64,000 bases of DNA from Melastoma dodecandrum (GCA_029817715.1 JARUPY010000551.1:62001-126000); one strand, 5' to 3'; counted from the stretch's first letter, positions 11,001 to 23,874 are shown. The notes: generated from the letters alone by a model not told the origin. Numbers and translations are program-made.

Positions 11001-12429
11001 TGATGTGCATCATGATGAATCGATCATCAGTGTTTGTGGAATCAGGTTTGGATCAATCTCACATCATATACTTCTTACCTGTATATAATTTTACTTTTCT
11101 TTTTTTTATGTCGGGGTTTTGTTACGTCTGCGAGACGGAGAGCGTGTTGTTGTTGTATGAATTGGGAGGATCTTCCTGAATCAAAAGAAAACAGTTGCTC
11201 GCACTCCAATTTTAATTCCTCGTCTCAATTTGGTTACAAGAAGTTTGTTCATTATCCAACTTTTACTACAAACAAACAAACAACCTTAGATTTTGCATTG
11301 ACATCTGTATTTCGTTTTTGTTCACCCTGTTCATACTTCACTGAAGCTCCCCCGTCGATAAGGTTTTGCTGAATTTTGTCAATGCCGTGCCATGTCAAAC
11401 TGGATGACAAATTAAAAAAAGGAACAAAAATGGTCGTGTATTTTAATTTTGGAGGAGGAGTTAAAAGTTCATGAAAAAGTTAGTTATATCTACCATCTCA
11501 GTTATGAACGTTAAATTTAGTAACACTGAGTTAATACGTCTAACTCTCTTTTTCTTTTTTTTAAACGGTGAATTAGGAATTCCAACAGATATATTGTAAT
11601 ATTGTCCATTTCTGCTCCGACTCATTCATGGTATTTTGTCCATTTCTTGATCGGAACTTATATAAGTACGACGAGCGTGGCGCTAATATAACATGGATTC
11701 TTAATTTTTACTTACGAATAACGAACATCATCATCTTTCTAAATTTTAAATCTTGCAAATAACTTGTTTCCTTTTTTCTCCTCTAGAGAACGTGGGCCTT
11801 GCTAATTCATGTCACAAAGCCACGAACAAGGCTCTCGTGTCGAGAATATTGGCCCCGAGGGGAGGGGGTCGTCTTAAATTTGATCAATCAAGGTTCTTTT
11901 TTTTTTAAATGTTTATAAATTGTGTTTTGGTTCATACCTACCGCCGACATAGATGCGTGACCAGCGGGTTTATTACATTACATTTGACTCGTTCCGATAA
12001 CAAGGTAGGGTGGTGGTGATGGTAAGAATTAATTCAACCTACTAATCCCCCACCAAATTTAGTCAACCCCCCCCCCCCCAAAAAAAAAAAAAGAAAACCA
12101 TACACGCGTTTTATTGTCGTGCTAAATGTTCATCCCACCACAGTAAGAAGATGTGACATGATGTTATTAGAACAAGAGGTTGTGGGGGGTAGATTTAGTT
12201 AGTTGGCCCAACCCTTTTAATTTTAATATTGTAATCAATTTTTTCGAACCCTTTTAATTCTACATATAGAAAATGTTAATCCTTTCGGTTGCAAAAGTTT
12301 CCAAACCTTTTTTAACCATATAATAATAATAATAATAATAGTAATTAGTGTTGTTGTTATTACATGACTCCCCTCCTTGTTTGCCTCCTCCTAAGTTTCT
12401 GATTGGGTCATTCGTTTTGTCTGTTTCCT
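11001..12429. other. Intergenic region between the Cys-rich gene and the RHF2A-like gene
   Basis: The first part is probably the 3' UTR of the upstream gene. The rest is AT-rich, with a C13-A run near 12,067-12,093 and an (ATA)n microsatellite at about 12,318-12,341. No gene is seen. Confidence 0.5.
12318..12341. repeat. (ATA)n microsatellite
   Basis: About seven to eight tandem TAA/ATA units lie just upstream of the probable leader of the RING gene. Confidence 0.8.
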
Positions 12430-13543
12430 TTGTTGGGTGGGGGTTGGTGTCTTCCTTCCTCCCCCACTCCTTTTTTCTCTCTCTCTTTTTTCTGGGTTCC
12501 GGACGGGCAGCGTCAGGGGAGGGGGGGGAGTACATGGATGGATTTCTAGTTCCCCTTTCGCTTTTCGGTCTTGGATAGAGAGTGTCCCCTCGTCCGGAGC
12601 ATCCATTTGTTTTCCCTCCATGGAGGTATCGATATTTCTTCATCTCCTCTGGGGTTTTACTCGTTTCTTCCCCCCATATCAAAAGTTTCGACTTTTTTAC
12701 ATGTTCTTTTTTTTGCTTGTTTTTTTTGCTGTGGATTGCTCCTCAGGGGATACCCAGAATTCTTGACTGTCTTGTCTGATTATGCGTTGTGGTGGTGGTG
12801 GTATACATTTCTCTTGTGATATATACTGATCGAATGATTATTAGGTGAGCTCGTGTATTTGCTGTATTGTTTCCTCTCTGGATGTCTATGGCGATAGGTA
12901 GTTGTTCCCTTTCCTAGGTTTCAGTTGATTATTGGGCTGAGCTGCCGCCCCCCGATGAGTTTGTTGAGCTGACCATGAGTTGTTTCCTCTTCCCTAGTTT
13001 CGGGACTGATTGGAGACGGGACCGGCTGGCTACCTTTGTTTATCATCATGGTTTTTGTTCTTTTTGGTTGTTTTTCTCTCGTGTTTGATTGATTGCTTGT
13101 TACTACATCACCATGGGATGTGGTTCGGCATGTGTAGAGAGATAGGTGTGATACAATTGAGCACACACCGGTTTTGCCTGCTTATCGTGGGACATGTGAC
13201 TGCAGCGAACATAAAGTGATCTGAATGGGCCACGGTTTCTATGCCTTTGGATCACGTTCATTCCTTTAAAGGCTCAAGCATCGTTGTCGTTGTTTAATTG
13301 ATTACTGCAGTTAACATTTTTCTGTTTTACTGTGTCCGAGCTATATGAAATGTTACCGTATATAGGATAAACATTGTTGATTCCTACATAATCTTCTCTG
13401 CTGGAGTTTGATCATTGTTTTTTTATTCTATGTGAATGAAGACCTTTTTAGAATCTCCTTTCTGGTAGTTGCTCCGTGATCTTATTCTCTGGTTTCTTTA
13501 ACTCATCTGTCACTGTGGTAATCTACTGAAGGTTCTGGATGAA
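12430..13543 (+). other. Probable 5' leader and leader intron of RHF2A-like gene
   Basis: T-rich, CT-rich sequence without a coherent coding frame precedes the first coding exon. Its composition fits a 5' UTR with one or more leader introns. Exact sites were not assigned, because several GT/AG choices are possible without transcript data. Confidence 0.35.
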
Positions 13544-15367
13544 ATGACTGACAAGAATAAAAACCACACGACATCAGCCATTGCTTTTGTTGAAGGGGGC
13601 GTCCAAGATGCCTGTGATGACGCTTGCAGCATCTGCCTGGAAGATTTTTGTGACAGTGATCCATCAACGGTAATTATAGACTGCGAATTGGACGACCATG
13701 CCAAATTCGTTATGAATAAATTATACTATCCTTTCCATTTCTCAGTATGGTAAATTTGTTTACCGCCGTCTGTCCGATTGTTTAACCGAGTGTCTAGCTT
13801 TGAACATGCAAAATTTTTTTATCCTTCTCTGCCAGGCCGTGGGTACTATGGTTTTCTTTACTCGTGTTCTCCCCCTTGAGCCATCTCTTGAATTTGCTGT
13901 CCGCAGGTTACTTCTTGTAAGCATGAGTTTCATCTGCAGTGCATCCTTGAATGGTAAACCGCTTTATCACTACATCCTATAATGCAAGTACTGTGCATGG
14001 TCTTATGTAAAAGCGGATTCTGAATATAGGTGTCAGAGAAGCTCACAGTGTCCCATGTGTCTGCAGCCAATAAGCCTGAAGAATCCTTCCAGGTTAGGTT
14101 GATTTAAGTTTAACTCGTTGCATTATTGCTAGATCGCATCAGTTTTGTGCTTCTTACCCGTATATGATCAACTTCTGGGCAGCCAAGAGTTGTTTGAGGC
14201 AGTAGAGCGAGAAAGGAACATCAGAAATGCGCCAGTGAGGATTCCTGCAATATTCCATCATCCCACCCTCGGTGATTTTGAGCTCCAGAACGTCTGTAGT
14301 TTATCCCTTTGGCTCAATATATATGGTCATTATGGAACCTCCAGATTTGTCATTTTTACTTGATAGTTTATGTTATTTGACACAGTTACCTGTTGGGTCA
14401 AATGACCCTGATCTTGAAGAGCGCATAATCCAACACTTGGCAGCTGCGGCTGCAATGGGAAGGGCTAATCATCTGACCAGGAGGGATGGTTACAGGGGAC
14501 GGTCAACTGGCCATGGTCGCCCTCATTTCGTATTCCTGTCTCATCCGCCGAATGCTCCTCATCCCAGCTCAGTTTCTACATCTGCAGCACACGATGTCGG
14601 AGGAAGCGAACACAATAATGTGACTATTCCTCATCCATCTGCCCATGTTGCTTCCGATGATGATGATTCATCACATATTTTTTTCCAATCTGGTCGAGTA
14701 CCCTCTTTGGCATCTGGATCAAGAGTTACTTCAGCGAGCACGAATAGGGTTGTTTTATCCAGTCGGTATATTGTTCTCTCTTTTCTTGCAATCTTGTTTG
14801 TAATAAGAGATAGGTGACTCCAGTGTGAAGTTCTTCAATTCTACATTCTTTGTATGTAGAGGGTCTCCCACATCACCTCCAGTTCAGGATGGGGCCGGTT
14901 CTTCTGATTTTCAGGCATTCTCAGAGTCCCTCAAATCTAAATGGAATGCTGTTTCATTGAGGTACATGACAAATTTATGTTCTAGATAGGAACCCGTTGG
15001 TTTTGATCAACGTAAAATGCTATTCATTTATCCATGAAATGTTTACTCATTCTACAGATACAAAGAATCTATATCCAAGAGCACCAGAGGCTGGAGGGAT
15101 CGATTGTTCCCTCGCAATGCCTCGATGGTAGAGGAACAAGACTCTGAAAATAGGAGGGGAGATAATGGTGGAGTCAACCAGGTTTCTCACTTGATAGAAA
15201 ACCTTGAACTGAGGGAGGATCCTGTAGCCGGCGTCACTTCTGAATCATCGGATAATTCTGCTGATATTTTGACTCAAAATTCAACCAACCACCAGCACAC
15301 TGCTCAGAATTCCCTAGTTGATGGAAATTCTTCTGCCACTCCTCCAGTGAGTTCTATTTCTTCATAA
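13544..15367 (+). CDS. RHF2A: RHF2A-like RING-H2 E3 ubiquitin ligase
   Basis: Seven deduced coding exons: 13544-13669, 13907-13953, 14030-14092, 14183-14291, 14386-14765, 14860-14961, 15058-15367. They join in frame to 378 residues, against about 375 for Arabidopsis RHF2A. The RING-H2 starts at residue 28 (CSICLEDF), continues through CKHEFHLQC and ends in CPMC, giving a C3H2C3 ligand set. Family-specific blocks follow: HPTLGDFELQ, ERIIQHLAAAAAMGRA, FSESLKSKWNAVSLRYKES. RHF1A and RHF2A act in gametophyte development by targeting a cell-cycle inhibitor in Arabidopsis. One donor, after 14,291, is GTCTGT, a weak GT site, chosen because it restores the conserved reading. The gene is convergent with the next minus-strand gene. 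Confidence 0.92.
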
Positions 15368-15660
15368 GTTGATGAACTGACAATACCAGTCGCGTCGTCC
15401 TCGGCGTTTCATATTTGAAGGTGAGCATTGACTCTCTTCTAAATGATTTTAATGGTTTTTTACTGGTCACGAAAGAGCATGACTATCTTCAAATGTCAAA
15501 AGATCTCATCTAGTGCCACTATTTTCTTTTTGAGGGGTAGAAAAGGGAGTTCATTAGATGATAGAAATAAGACTTTAAGTTACATGACCAAACTCATAGG
15601 GCATGGTATCTGCCACATAAAGGTTATTATCCGGTGGAAAACAAAAGGTGATTAAGGTTC
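15368..15660 (+). other. 3' flank of RHF2A-like gene
   Basis: Probable 3' UTR. A GT site near 15,420 (AAGGTGAGC) could start a 3' UTR intron. No coding sequence is seen. Confidence 0.35.
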
Positions 15661-16700
15661 TCCTCCTGTAGAATTGCTATCTTCGCCATGTTGTTGTTTG
15701 CTTCCGGCCATACATGTGTAATTGATGTCTTCTTGGATGATTTTACCATATTAGGGTTATTTTGGAAAAAAATTGGCCAAATACGACCACAATTTAGAAA
15801 ATTCCCAATGTCACGGTTTAGAACACTAAAATTGAAAGTCGCGGTTCTGAACAACCACTTAGGGGTGATAAATTGGGAATTTCCTAAGTTGCGGCCGTAT
15901 TTGGCTAATTTCTTCCAAACCAATGGTAAATACATACAAAGCTCTGTCTTCTTGAAGCTAGACAAGTGCAACCTGCTTTTTTTCCACAATTGAGGTGATA
16001 AGGCTATTGCATTTGGTTTGGTCGGCTAGGCGTGTCACTAGGGCTTTGGCATTTATTTGAGTTGCAATTTCCCCTAGGCCTAGACTTTGTGCAAGCAGGA
16101 TGCCTTCACACGTGGTATGGGCTTCTGGTAAGGTGCTACTCGAGGCCAGTACTTACTTGCTGAACCTAGTAATCCATTTCCATGCTTGTCCATTATTACT
16201 CCCCCTAGATCATTGACTGAGAGGTTGGATCCAGTGCCAACATGTGTTTGGTGGGAGTGGTGGTTCCTCATTAAAAACAATCGCGTTCTTTGCAGTCATA
16301 TACTCCAGAGATTAGAGATGTATAGGATGTTCCATTGAGTACCCCATAGTTTCATTGTTTTAGAAGTTGTGGATGTGGAGTTGAGGTTCGTGCATAGCTA
16401 CTCCTTCACTGTTTGGCTGAATGAGTAAAGTTTCTTTTGGTGAATGTGGAAAAGGTGCCAAGTTGTTTGTGTAAAACTGCAGTCTCAGAGGGTATGCAAA
16501 ACATATTCATTGTCTGACTCACATACTGAGCAGATCTTGTCCTGCCTGATTTTTCTTGAGTGGGGGATGCTGGGTGGATTTGTTAGTTTGGAAAATGTGA
16601 CGGTTTTTTTCTTCATCTGAGTACTATGTTTTGTTAGTTTCATAAGGATGCTGGACTTCAATGTATGTGAGGAAATTCTCATGGGGGGATACATGTGGTT
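15660..16700 (-). mobile_element. Decayed non-LTR retrotransposon (LINE) 3' part
   Basis: Read on the minus strand, a reverse-transcriptase zinc-binding motif comes first (CSVCESDNEYVLHTL at about 16,490-16,545). It is followed by TGA and then GAC TGC, so the usual HxLRDC has Arg changed to stop. Next comes an RNase H start (GTGSNLSVNDLGGVIMDKHG, about 16,150-16,240), then a helix resembling AKALVTRLADQTKCNSLI (about 15,995-16,060), then the RNase H end ITHVWPEANNNMAK (about 15,680-15,722). The domain order is right for a plant LINE, but frames change and stops interrupt. The last two blocks are separated by a hairpin insertion listed separately. No reverse transcriptase core was seen. Confidence 0.65.
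15740..15937. repeat. MITE-like hairpin inserted in the LINE
   Basis: Arms of about 70-80 bases form an imperfect inverted repeat (left TTGGCCAAATACGACCACAA, right complementary TTGCGGCCGTATTTGGCTAA), turning near 15,840. It sits exactly between two halves of the LINE RNase H domain, which argues for a later insertion. A clear target-site duplication was not found. Confidence 0.6.
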
Positions 16701-17399
16701 TTATGGTGCACGGTGCAACTTGTTTTCCATTGTTTATGTACATATGCACATTGAGGAAAATTAACTACGGTGATAGTCAGGACATGGTGATGACTAATCT
16801 ATGATATTTGCTTGGCGACTTGGCGTGCCTAGTGTAGCTGTTTCATGGCCTATGAGGGTGTGAGTGAACATTGCAATCATTCCTGCTGGCTTTTCATTTT
16901 CAGGACAAGGATCATATCCATATATGACATTCTGTGGATAACATGATGTATTACGAGGAATAACGAAACAAGAGTAGTTATGTGGACATTCCATGTGGTG
17001 GTCGCAGAGGGAAGAACGTTGTCAGTCAGCTCGGATGCAGTTCATGTAGACTGTTGTGTTTGTTCTGTTCATATTTTGTTCATGTGGAGTTGCCAACTTA
17101 GGTAGGACTTGAAACTGGGGGCTTCTTCTTTTTCATACATTCTGTCAATTCCTAGGAAGAACTCCCATTGTCCAAAATGACACCAAAACTGTGACCTTTT
17201 CATTATACTTTCCTGGCACTGTATCGGCTCTTTTGTGGATATAACGTGCATTATCCCCGGCCTCAATGTTTGCCCATTGGATACGACATTCCAATACGCA
17301 AATTCATGCACATAGAAATTCCAGTAAGTGGCCAAACTACGAGTAACAATGTTATATGCTTAAGGAGTGTAAGCACTACCTCACAACCAGAGGCATGCT
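16701..17399. other. Intergenic sequence, probable LINE remnant and 3' flank
   Basis: Moderately mixed sequence between the zinc-binding motif of the LINE and the end of the next gene. It may include more of the decayed LINE, but no reverse transcriptase motif such as FADD was found. Confidence 0.3.
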
Positions 17400-18108
17400 T
17401 CAAACATCTTTCGCTATCCCAGAAAAGTCTAGGGAAGACTCTTGTTCACCTGGGCTAGGGTTGTACTCCTTTGGCCTAGGGTCCTCAATAGGTATTCCCC
17501 GCATCCAAGACGATGGGGAACGCTCCCTGTTGGCATAAGGGGAATCATCGAAAACGCCAAAGAACCCTTTCTTCATCTCTTCAGCTGCCTGAAAGAAGCG
17601 GTCTATGTTGCCAAGAAAGCTCCGTCCAATAGCATCGATGTCATTCTGCAGCCCGGGGAAGTCGAAGATCGCATGGTCTGATGATCCCAAAGAGGAAGAG
17701 CCTTTGAGGACCTGTTCCGTAACGTCATCTTCCGTGTACTCCTTGTTGGACTGAACCACTTCAACTGGCCTAAGATTTAAAAAAAAATGAAATTACGAAG
17801 ATCTGAGAAATGATTAGGTGGGAAGGAGAATAACTGAGAATCTCCTCAGTCCAATGCATCCGGCATAATATCATCCAAGTAAAAGAGGGAGAAAGCGAGT
17901 AAAATTACTTTCCGATGCAATCACGGAGAATCTCCTCAGTCTTCTCGCACTTGCGGATGAACTTCCTGGGTTCAACCTCCTCAGTCCTGCAGTGAGACTT
18001 AACAATCTTCCGGGTGGAGCATCGATCAGGCGCTCCTCCGTATCTGGAAATGTCACCGGAGGCTGCAAAATCTGCATCTCCTTCCTCGTCTCTCCATACC
18101 CAACCCAT
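17400..18108 (-). CDS. Fra a 1/Mal d 1-associated-like protein
   Basis: Two deduced exons on the minus strand, 18108-17909 and 17769-17400, join in frame to 189 residues. The protein starts with the family hallmark MGWVWRDE. It then has CSTRKIVKSHC, the basic Cys block FIRKCEKTEEILRDCIGK, VVQSNKEYTEDDVT, and a C-terminal part rich in acidic residues with FFQAAEEMKKGFF. This layout matches plant proteins annotated as fra a 1-associated or Mal d 1-associated. Those names come from interaction with PR-10-type allergens; the cellular role is unclear. The 139-bp intron has GT-AG ends. The gene is divergent from the NT-C2 gene, with 1.6 kb between the two ATGs. Confidence 0.88.
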
Positions 18109-19712
18109 ATAGTCGATTTAACCTTCGAGTAAAAAGGAAAAAAAAAATGGAATCAACCGAGTCCATCCGAGCAACTAACTATCTAACAATCAGCTCCACA
18201 TTTGCATTCCTCTCAGCGTTCTAACATTAGAAAGCAAAGTGTCACTGATTTTATCAGCTAAACGTAGCCCAGAAGAATGTGCTAACAAGGATGGTGGCCA
18301 GGGGCCGAATCCTGACAACTGACCCAAAAACGAGACCCCATCGCCTCCTCCCATATCAACAAAAATTGGCGTGACCGACGGCCTCCTAAATCCATCAACC
18401 CCACAACCGAGAATGTCACCCGTATCCCAAACCATAAAAATCAAGGAATCGACACCGACCCAGAAATTAAAAAGAAGAAACAACTGCCCATCAAATCAAT
18501 CGAACAAACCCAAACGCCAAGAGAAGAGGACAAACTTTCCACCAGTCAGTCAGTCACCCGCACACACGATTCGTACCGCAAACAAAACGTGGATCGAATC
18601 GAGTAAAAAAGGGGAGGCTGCAGAATCGCCCTCCTCGTACCTTTAGGAACGAAAAACCAAATTCTCCTCCCCCTTCGCCTCTGTCCGAGACGGGAAAAGA
18701 TGGTTCCAGAACTAAAAAGGGGGGAGGGAGGCATTCATTTGGGCTTGAGCCCACAAAGTAGGCCCATAACGAGAACATCAGGGCCCTGTTTGTATATCAT
18801 GGAAATCGGGCACTTCTTTTATGTTCGGTTCTTAATTTTGGGTGTTTGTAATTTTCCGGCCCTGTCCAAAGGGAATTATTCACGACGACAAAAAGGCCGG
18901 TCCACGAACGAAAAATAAATAAATAAATAAAGCAGTGCATTTGTCGTTAAACAAGAATGACGCCCTTGATATACAGATTAATATGACACGTTACGCGTAT
19001 GGGAAAGGAAAGGAATCGTTCAAATATCAGCTGCGTGTTCCAAACCCATTCCAATCCAATCACGTCAAAACAGGAATGTATCATTCGATCGGTCAATTGG
19101 GACATTGTTTTTTCTTTAATTAAAAAAAAAGAAAAAGAAAAGACAACCTTAAAAAAACCACTTGGACGAGAGAAAGTGGGGAAAAAGGGTTCAATTCAAA
19201 ACCACAAGCATCCCCTGATTCCCCATTCATCAGAAAACCAATGTATATATATGAAAAAGCAATTGGCATTTCGTAACCATGCATGATGAGGAGGAGGAGG
19301 AGACCAGAATAATACCGACGGATTTGATGACGAGAACATTCCTCCCCCCCCCTTGTCAAACACTATTCCTTAAACTTTTTTTTTTGTATCGTTGAATCTC
19401 ATCAACAAAATCCAGATTTGGTTTTTAAGACAAGACACACCAAACCCAACCCATTAGAAATAAATCCCCAATAAAAATACAACATATTTTAGTTTCTCTA
19501 ATGTTTTGAATTTTAATTCAAGTTAACTAAAAGTGGGTGGGGTGTTACCTGCCCCGTCGCACGCGCTCTCTCTCCCCCGAACACATCCTTTGACTCTCTC
19601 TAGTCGCCCGCTGATCAAATTTCGCATCCCTCCCTAAAGATCCAATCTTTTCCCCTTTATTCTTGTTGGGTTTGGGACGATTCCCTGCGTTTTGTTTCCA
19701 ATTTCTGTTCGT
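18109..19712. other. Divergent promoter region (Fra a 1-associated gene / NT-C2 gene)
   Basis: About 1.6 kb between two divergent starts. The 18,109-18,720 part is less AT-rich and probably contains the 5' leader of the minus-strand gene, perhaps spliced. The part before 19,713 has a CT-rich stretch (19,560-19,640) typical of plant leaders. No further gene is seen. Confidence 0.4.
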
Positions 19713-22700
19713 ATGGGGGTGAGGATGATACGCTGGCGTCAGTGGCCCACTAGGAAGTACGAGGCCAGGGTGGTGCTCAGGAGGATGGAGGGGCAGTTTT
19801 CGGGTGTTGGGTTTGGGGAGGGTGGAGAGGCGGAGGGGAGGGTCGTCGCTGAGGTGCTGTGGAAGGGGAGCGGGCAGCGGGTTGGGGTTCTGCGGAGGGT
19901 GTCCGGAGTCAAGAGGAACTTCACGAGGGAGGCCGTGGTCGGCGAAGGCGGGGTCGTGGAGTGGGACGAGGAGTTCGGGATGGTCTGCAACTTGACCGTC
20001 TGGGAAAAGGATGGGCAGCAGCAGCAGCAGAGTAGTCAGAGTGGCAGTCGTGGCGGTGTTCAGTTCCAGCCATGGGAAGTTGGATTCACCGCCTTCAATG
20101 TGAGTTCGTCCGACCATGATTTTGGTTTCCTTTTACTGAAAAATTCCATTCCCATTTGACCCGATTTCAAATTCCTTGTCGATTGCCGGTTCTTCTATAA
20201 ATGGCTTATTTGGTTTGGCTGTCCATTTCATTTTTTTCTCGATTGAGCTTCTGTGATTGGATTCTTCTTCTTTTGTCTTTTTTGATCTCTTGGGGGTTTT
20301 TGACTGTTCACCCTATTTGATTAATTTTCCTCTTACCAATTAAGTAAATCAATCAATCAGTTTCCAGAGAACTTTTCTGACAAAAATTTTGGGTGCTTTG
20401 TGGAGGGACTTTTAGAGTCCCCAGTAATACCTGTGCTTGATTTCTTGTTCCCCCCGACTATTTGGGAGGGTAGTTTGTGGCTTTGACTTGTAGCTTTTGA
20501 TCATCTTTCTATCTAATGGATGTGACAGTTTCCCCGTTTTATTTAGCAAGTATGAAAAAAGGAGGAGACTTTTTATTCTTCTTCATCTTCGTCTTTTCTG
20601 ATATTTATTTTTCCTTTCTTTAGCCAATCACCTCACCCGCTAGTTCTGTTTATGTAGGCTTACATGGTGATCACTTCACATCTTAATCTTAATCAAATGA
20701 TGGGATATGAGGCTTCCCTTAGAATCTAAGCAAAAGAATGGTGTGGGTTTGATTTCACAGGGGTTAGGCTTATCTTTCCCGAGTTAAGACAAGTATTTCT
20801 CTATGTTCTTCGCTTGACAAGGCAACGCGGCTTCTTGGGGTGGGACAATATTGTGTGTCCTGTCGGACTGACTAACTACAAATTTACTATGTCAACTTTT
20901 TGCATATTCTGGATCAATAGTTCCTTCCCTAATAAGAAAACCAAGAAAAAAAAAAGAGAAGTGATTGTGTGTATAGGTCCATCCTTGTCTTTATCGGGAG
21001 TTTATCATAACATTGATCCCGACTTTCTTGTGCTGCTGCGAATCTTGCCTGAGGATGAGAATACGTGATGTTCGCCAATGGTTATTCTCGGGGTTAGGAA
21101 ATCGGATTTCAATATGGGCTTGCATTATACTATGGTCGGCACTAGGACGCAAATAGGAACTTGGCTCTCAAAAAAGTGCCTGTGTGATACGGGACGTGTA
21201 ATCAGGAAGCTCGTAAAAGAAATTCGGCTTGAAAGCTGTATCTGCATTTTTTATATCATATATCTTTATATGTTTTGTATCTCATCCTCTTACAGGTGAA
21301 TAACCAAGCACAGAGGAACAAAACTTTGACTATTGGTACAGCAACATTGGACCTTGCTGATTACGCATCAGCAGCTGAGCAGAAGGAATTCGAATTAACC
21401 CTTCCGTTAATTCCTTCTGCTGATGCCACGAATGCTCTATCACTTTCGGTGAGTGCTTTTTGGCATGTTTTGGCACTTTTGCAAGTATAAATGCAGACTT
21501 CTGGCTATAGCCCACGTTTCCTGAGATGAGTTCTTTTCTGATTCACAGATATCTCTTAGTTTGGTAAAATTGAGGACTAACCAGGAAGTAACAGAGGTTG
21601 TTCAGAGGCCGGTTGCACTCGTTTCTTCTCCATCCCAGTTGGATGAAGTGGCTTTAGCTGAAAAGGATGATCTTTCTGCTATCAAGGCTGGTTTGAGAAA
21701 AGTGAAGATCTTTACTGAATTAGTATCTGCAAGAAAAGCAAAAAAGACACCCCGTGTGGATGATGGTAGCGATGGGCGATATTCTGCCAGGAGTGAAGAT
21801 GGCGATCCATTCGATTCAGATTTTCTGGAGGACACGGAGGAAGGCTGTCCAGATGAAGCAAATGGTGATCTGAATGGTAGAATACCTTTCAAGTATGGCA
21901 CACTGGCAGAAGCGAAAATCGCCGGAGGTTCCTTTTACTTGAGCATGAGGATAAGTGGTGAGATCGAAGACTGGCTGTACTATAGTCACCACGAATCAGA
22001 GTTTGGCTCCTCTGGAATAGAGGATATTTCTGAATCGATTTATGAGCCGCAGGCTTCCCGTTCATTCCGTAGTATTTTGCCTTGGAGGAAGAGGAAATTG
22101 GGTTTTAGGTCTCCTAAGGCTAGGGGAGAACCGTTGCTTAAGAAGGCTAATGCGGAAGAAGGTGGGGATGACATTGATTTCGCTCGACGTCTGCTTACCT
22201 CAGATGATTCAATGTCATTCGGGGTAAGGAAGTTTGTATTTTTTTGCTTTTTATTGTAGGCGGAGGGACTCGTTGATGGAATATGTGTTGTGACCAATCA
22301 AATCTGTTTTCCAGTGGTATCAGACTGATGAGGACCCTTTTCGATCCTTGGAATCTGAATTCAGCGACGATATTTTTGCTGTTGGAAATTGGGAGAAGAA
22401 GGAGATTATCAGTCGTGATGGACATTTGAAGCTTAACACTGAAGTCTTCTTTGCCTCCATCGATCAGCGAAGCGAACGGGCTGCTGGTGAGAGTGCATGC
22501 ACTGCTCTTGTTGCGGTAATTGCTGATTGGTTCCATTCTAATCCTACCCTGATGCCCATAAAATCCCAATTTGATGGCCTTATTAGAGATGGCTCGTTAG
22601 AATGGAGGAATTTGTGTGAAATCGAAACTTATAGACAGAGATTTCCGGACAAGCACTTTGATCTGGATACAGTACTCGAGGCCAAGGTCCGACCTATTTC

Positions 22701-23448
22701 TGTTGCTCCAGAGAAGTCCTTCGTCGGGTTTTTCCATCCAGAGGGAATGAATGAGGATAACTTTGGATTTCTTGTCGGGGCTATGTCATTTGATGAAATC
22801 TGGGAAGAGATCTGCTGTGCTGGGGGACATTGTTCGGAAAACAGGGAGCCCCTTGTTTACATCATCAGTTGGAATGACCATTTCTTCATCCTACTGGTTA
22901 AGGAAGGAGCCTACTTCATAATTGATACGCTAGGCGAGAGGCTTTATGAAGGTTGCATGCAGGCTTACATCTTGAAGTTCGAGAGCAACTCGGTCATATG
23001 CAGGTTGCCGCAGCCAGCAAAGTCTTCCGGTGAGAAAGCAAGATCAGGTGGCAGCTCGAATGGTGCATTTGTGGGAGCAAAACAAAAGATGGCTAAAGTG
23101 GAAGAAAAGAAAGCCGGCGAAGAGATCATTGCTGATGCAGAAGATGCGCCTGCTGTCACGGTGCAATCCGAGGCTACTGACGAGGCAGAAGCAGAAGTAA
23201 TCTGCCATGGAAAAGAGTCGTGCAAGGAGTACATCAAGAGTTTCTTGGCAGCGATTCCGATTAGAGAGCTGCAGGATGATGTGAGGAAAGGACGGGTGTC
23301 GTCTGTGCCCCTCCATCACCGGCTGCAGATCGAATTCCACTATACCCAGATGGCACTATCTCAACCTGCATCAACCGAGGCTACTGAAATGGAAACTGAA
23401 CCTCCTGAGCCGACAGCAGAGGTGGAAATGACATCACAGAGACCTTGA
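19713..23448 (+). CDS. NT-type C2 domain (EEIG1/EHBP1 N-terminal) protein
   Basis: Four deduced exons, 19713-20099, 21296-21448, 21549-22223, 22315-23448, all in phase 0, give 782 residues. The N-terminus MIRWRQWPTRKYEARVVLRRMEG and the following strands (KRNFTREA, VEWDEEF, LTIGTATLDLADYA) fit the N-terminal C2 domain of EEIG1/EHBP1 proteins, at about residues 1-190. A Glu/Ser-rich linker with DGRYSARSEDGDPFDSD follows. The C-terminal half has the conserved plant block ESACTALVAVIADWFHSN, then FLVGAMSFDEIWEE and YIISWNDHFFILLVKE, and ends in a charged region. In animals such C2 domains bind membranes or actin-linked factors; for plant members the role is unknown. I chose ATG 19,713 because the aligned start in relatives is just before the Trp-rich block. 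Intron 1 is long (about 1.2 kb). Confidence 0.88.
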
Positions 23449-23874
23449 AGCAGGACTAACTTACTGACTATTAGCTAACATGATTTATTAGATTCGATGA
23501 GGAAGAGGATGTTATCTGGAGGCCATTTTAGTTTTTCTTTTTTTAGGAGCTGCTTGTGGATAGTTTGTTCTTTCGGCTTGTCCACACCGTTTTTGTAAGA
23601 GTTATGCTAGTATCATTTGGTTATTCTGAATATTCTCTTACCAATTTTCATCCATTGTTTCACCTGAGCATCCAGGTCATGCCTTAAGGTCGAGGCCATT
23701 GAGATTATTCATACAAAATCACACAAGTCGGCATGGCAGGCCATTTAGTAAGTAGGTCATACATAATCCTGAGAAGTTGCAATAGAAACTAGACATAGTT
23801 TTGTGCGTTATCAGCGAACATAGAACTAGCACCCCCAGCCTTCAGCTTAAGCAGCTTTTCAGCCAAACTCGAAC
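23449..23874. other. Convergent 3' flanks
   Basis: About 425 bp between the stop of the NT-C2 gene and the stop of the minus-strand ML gene. The space must hold both 3' UTRs. Nothing else is seen. Confidence 0.5.

Noticed and set aside
10344..11013. Long Pro/Ser/Leu-rich frames on the minus strand over the Cys-rich protein gene
   Set aside because: They are shadows of GGA/GAG-rich codons of the + strand gene; low complexity and no family blocks.
20100..21295. Short frames in the first intron of the NT-C2 gene
   Set aside because: T-rich intron DNA, GT-AG bounded, with no domain.
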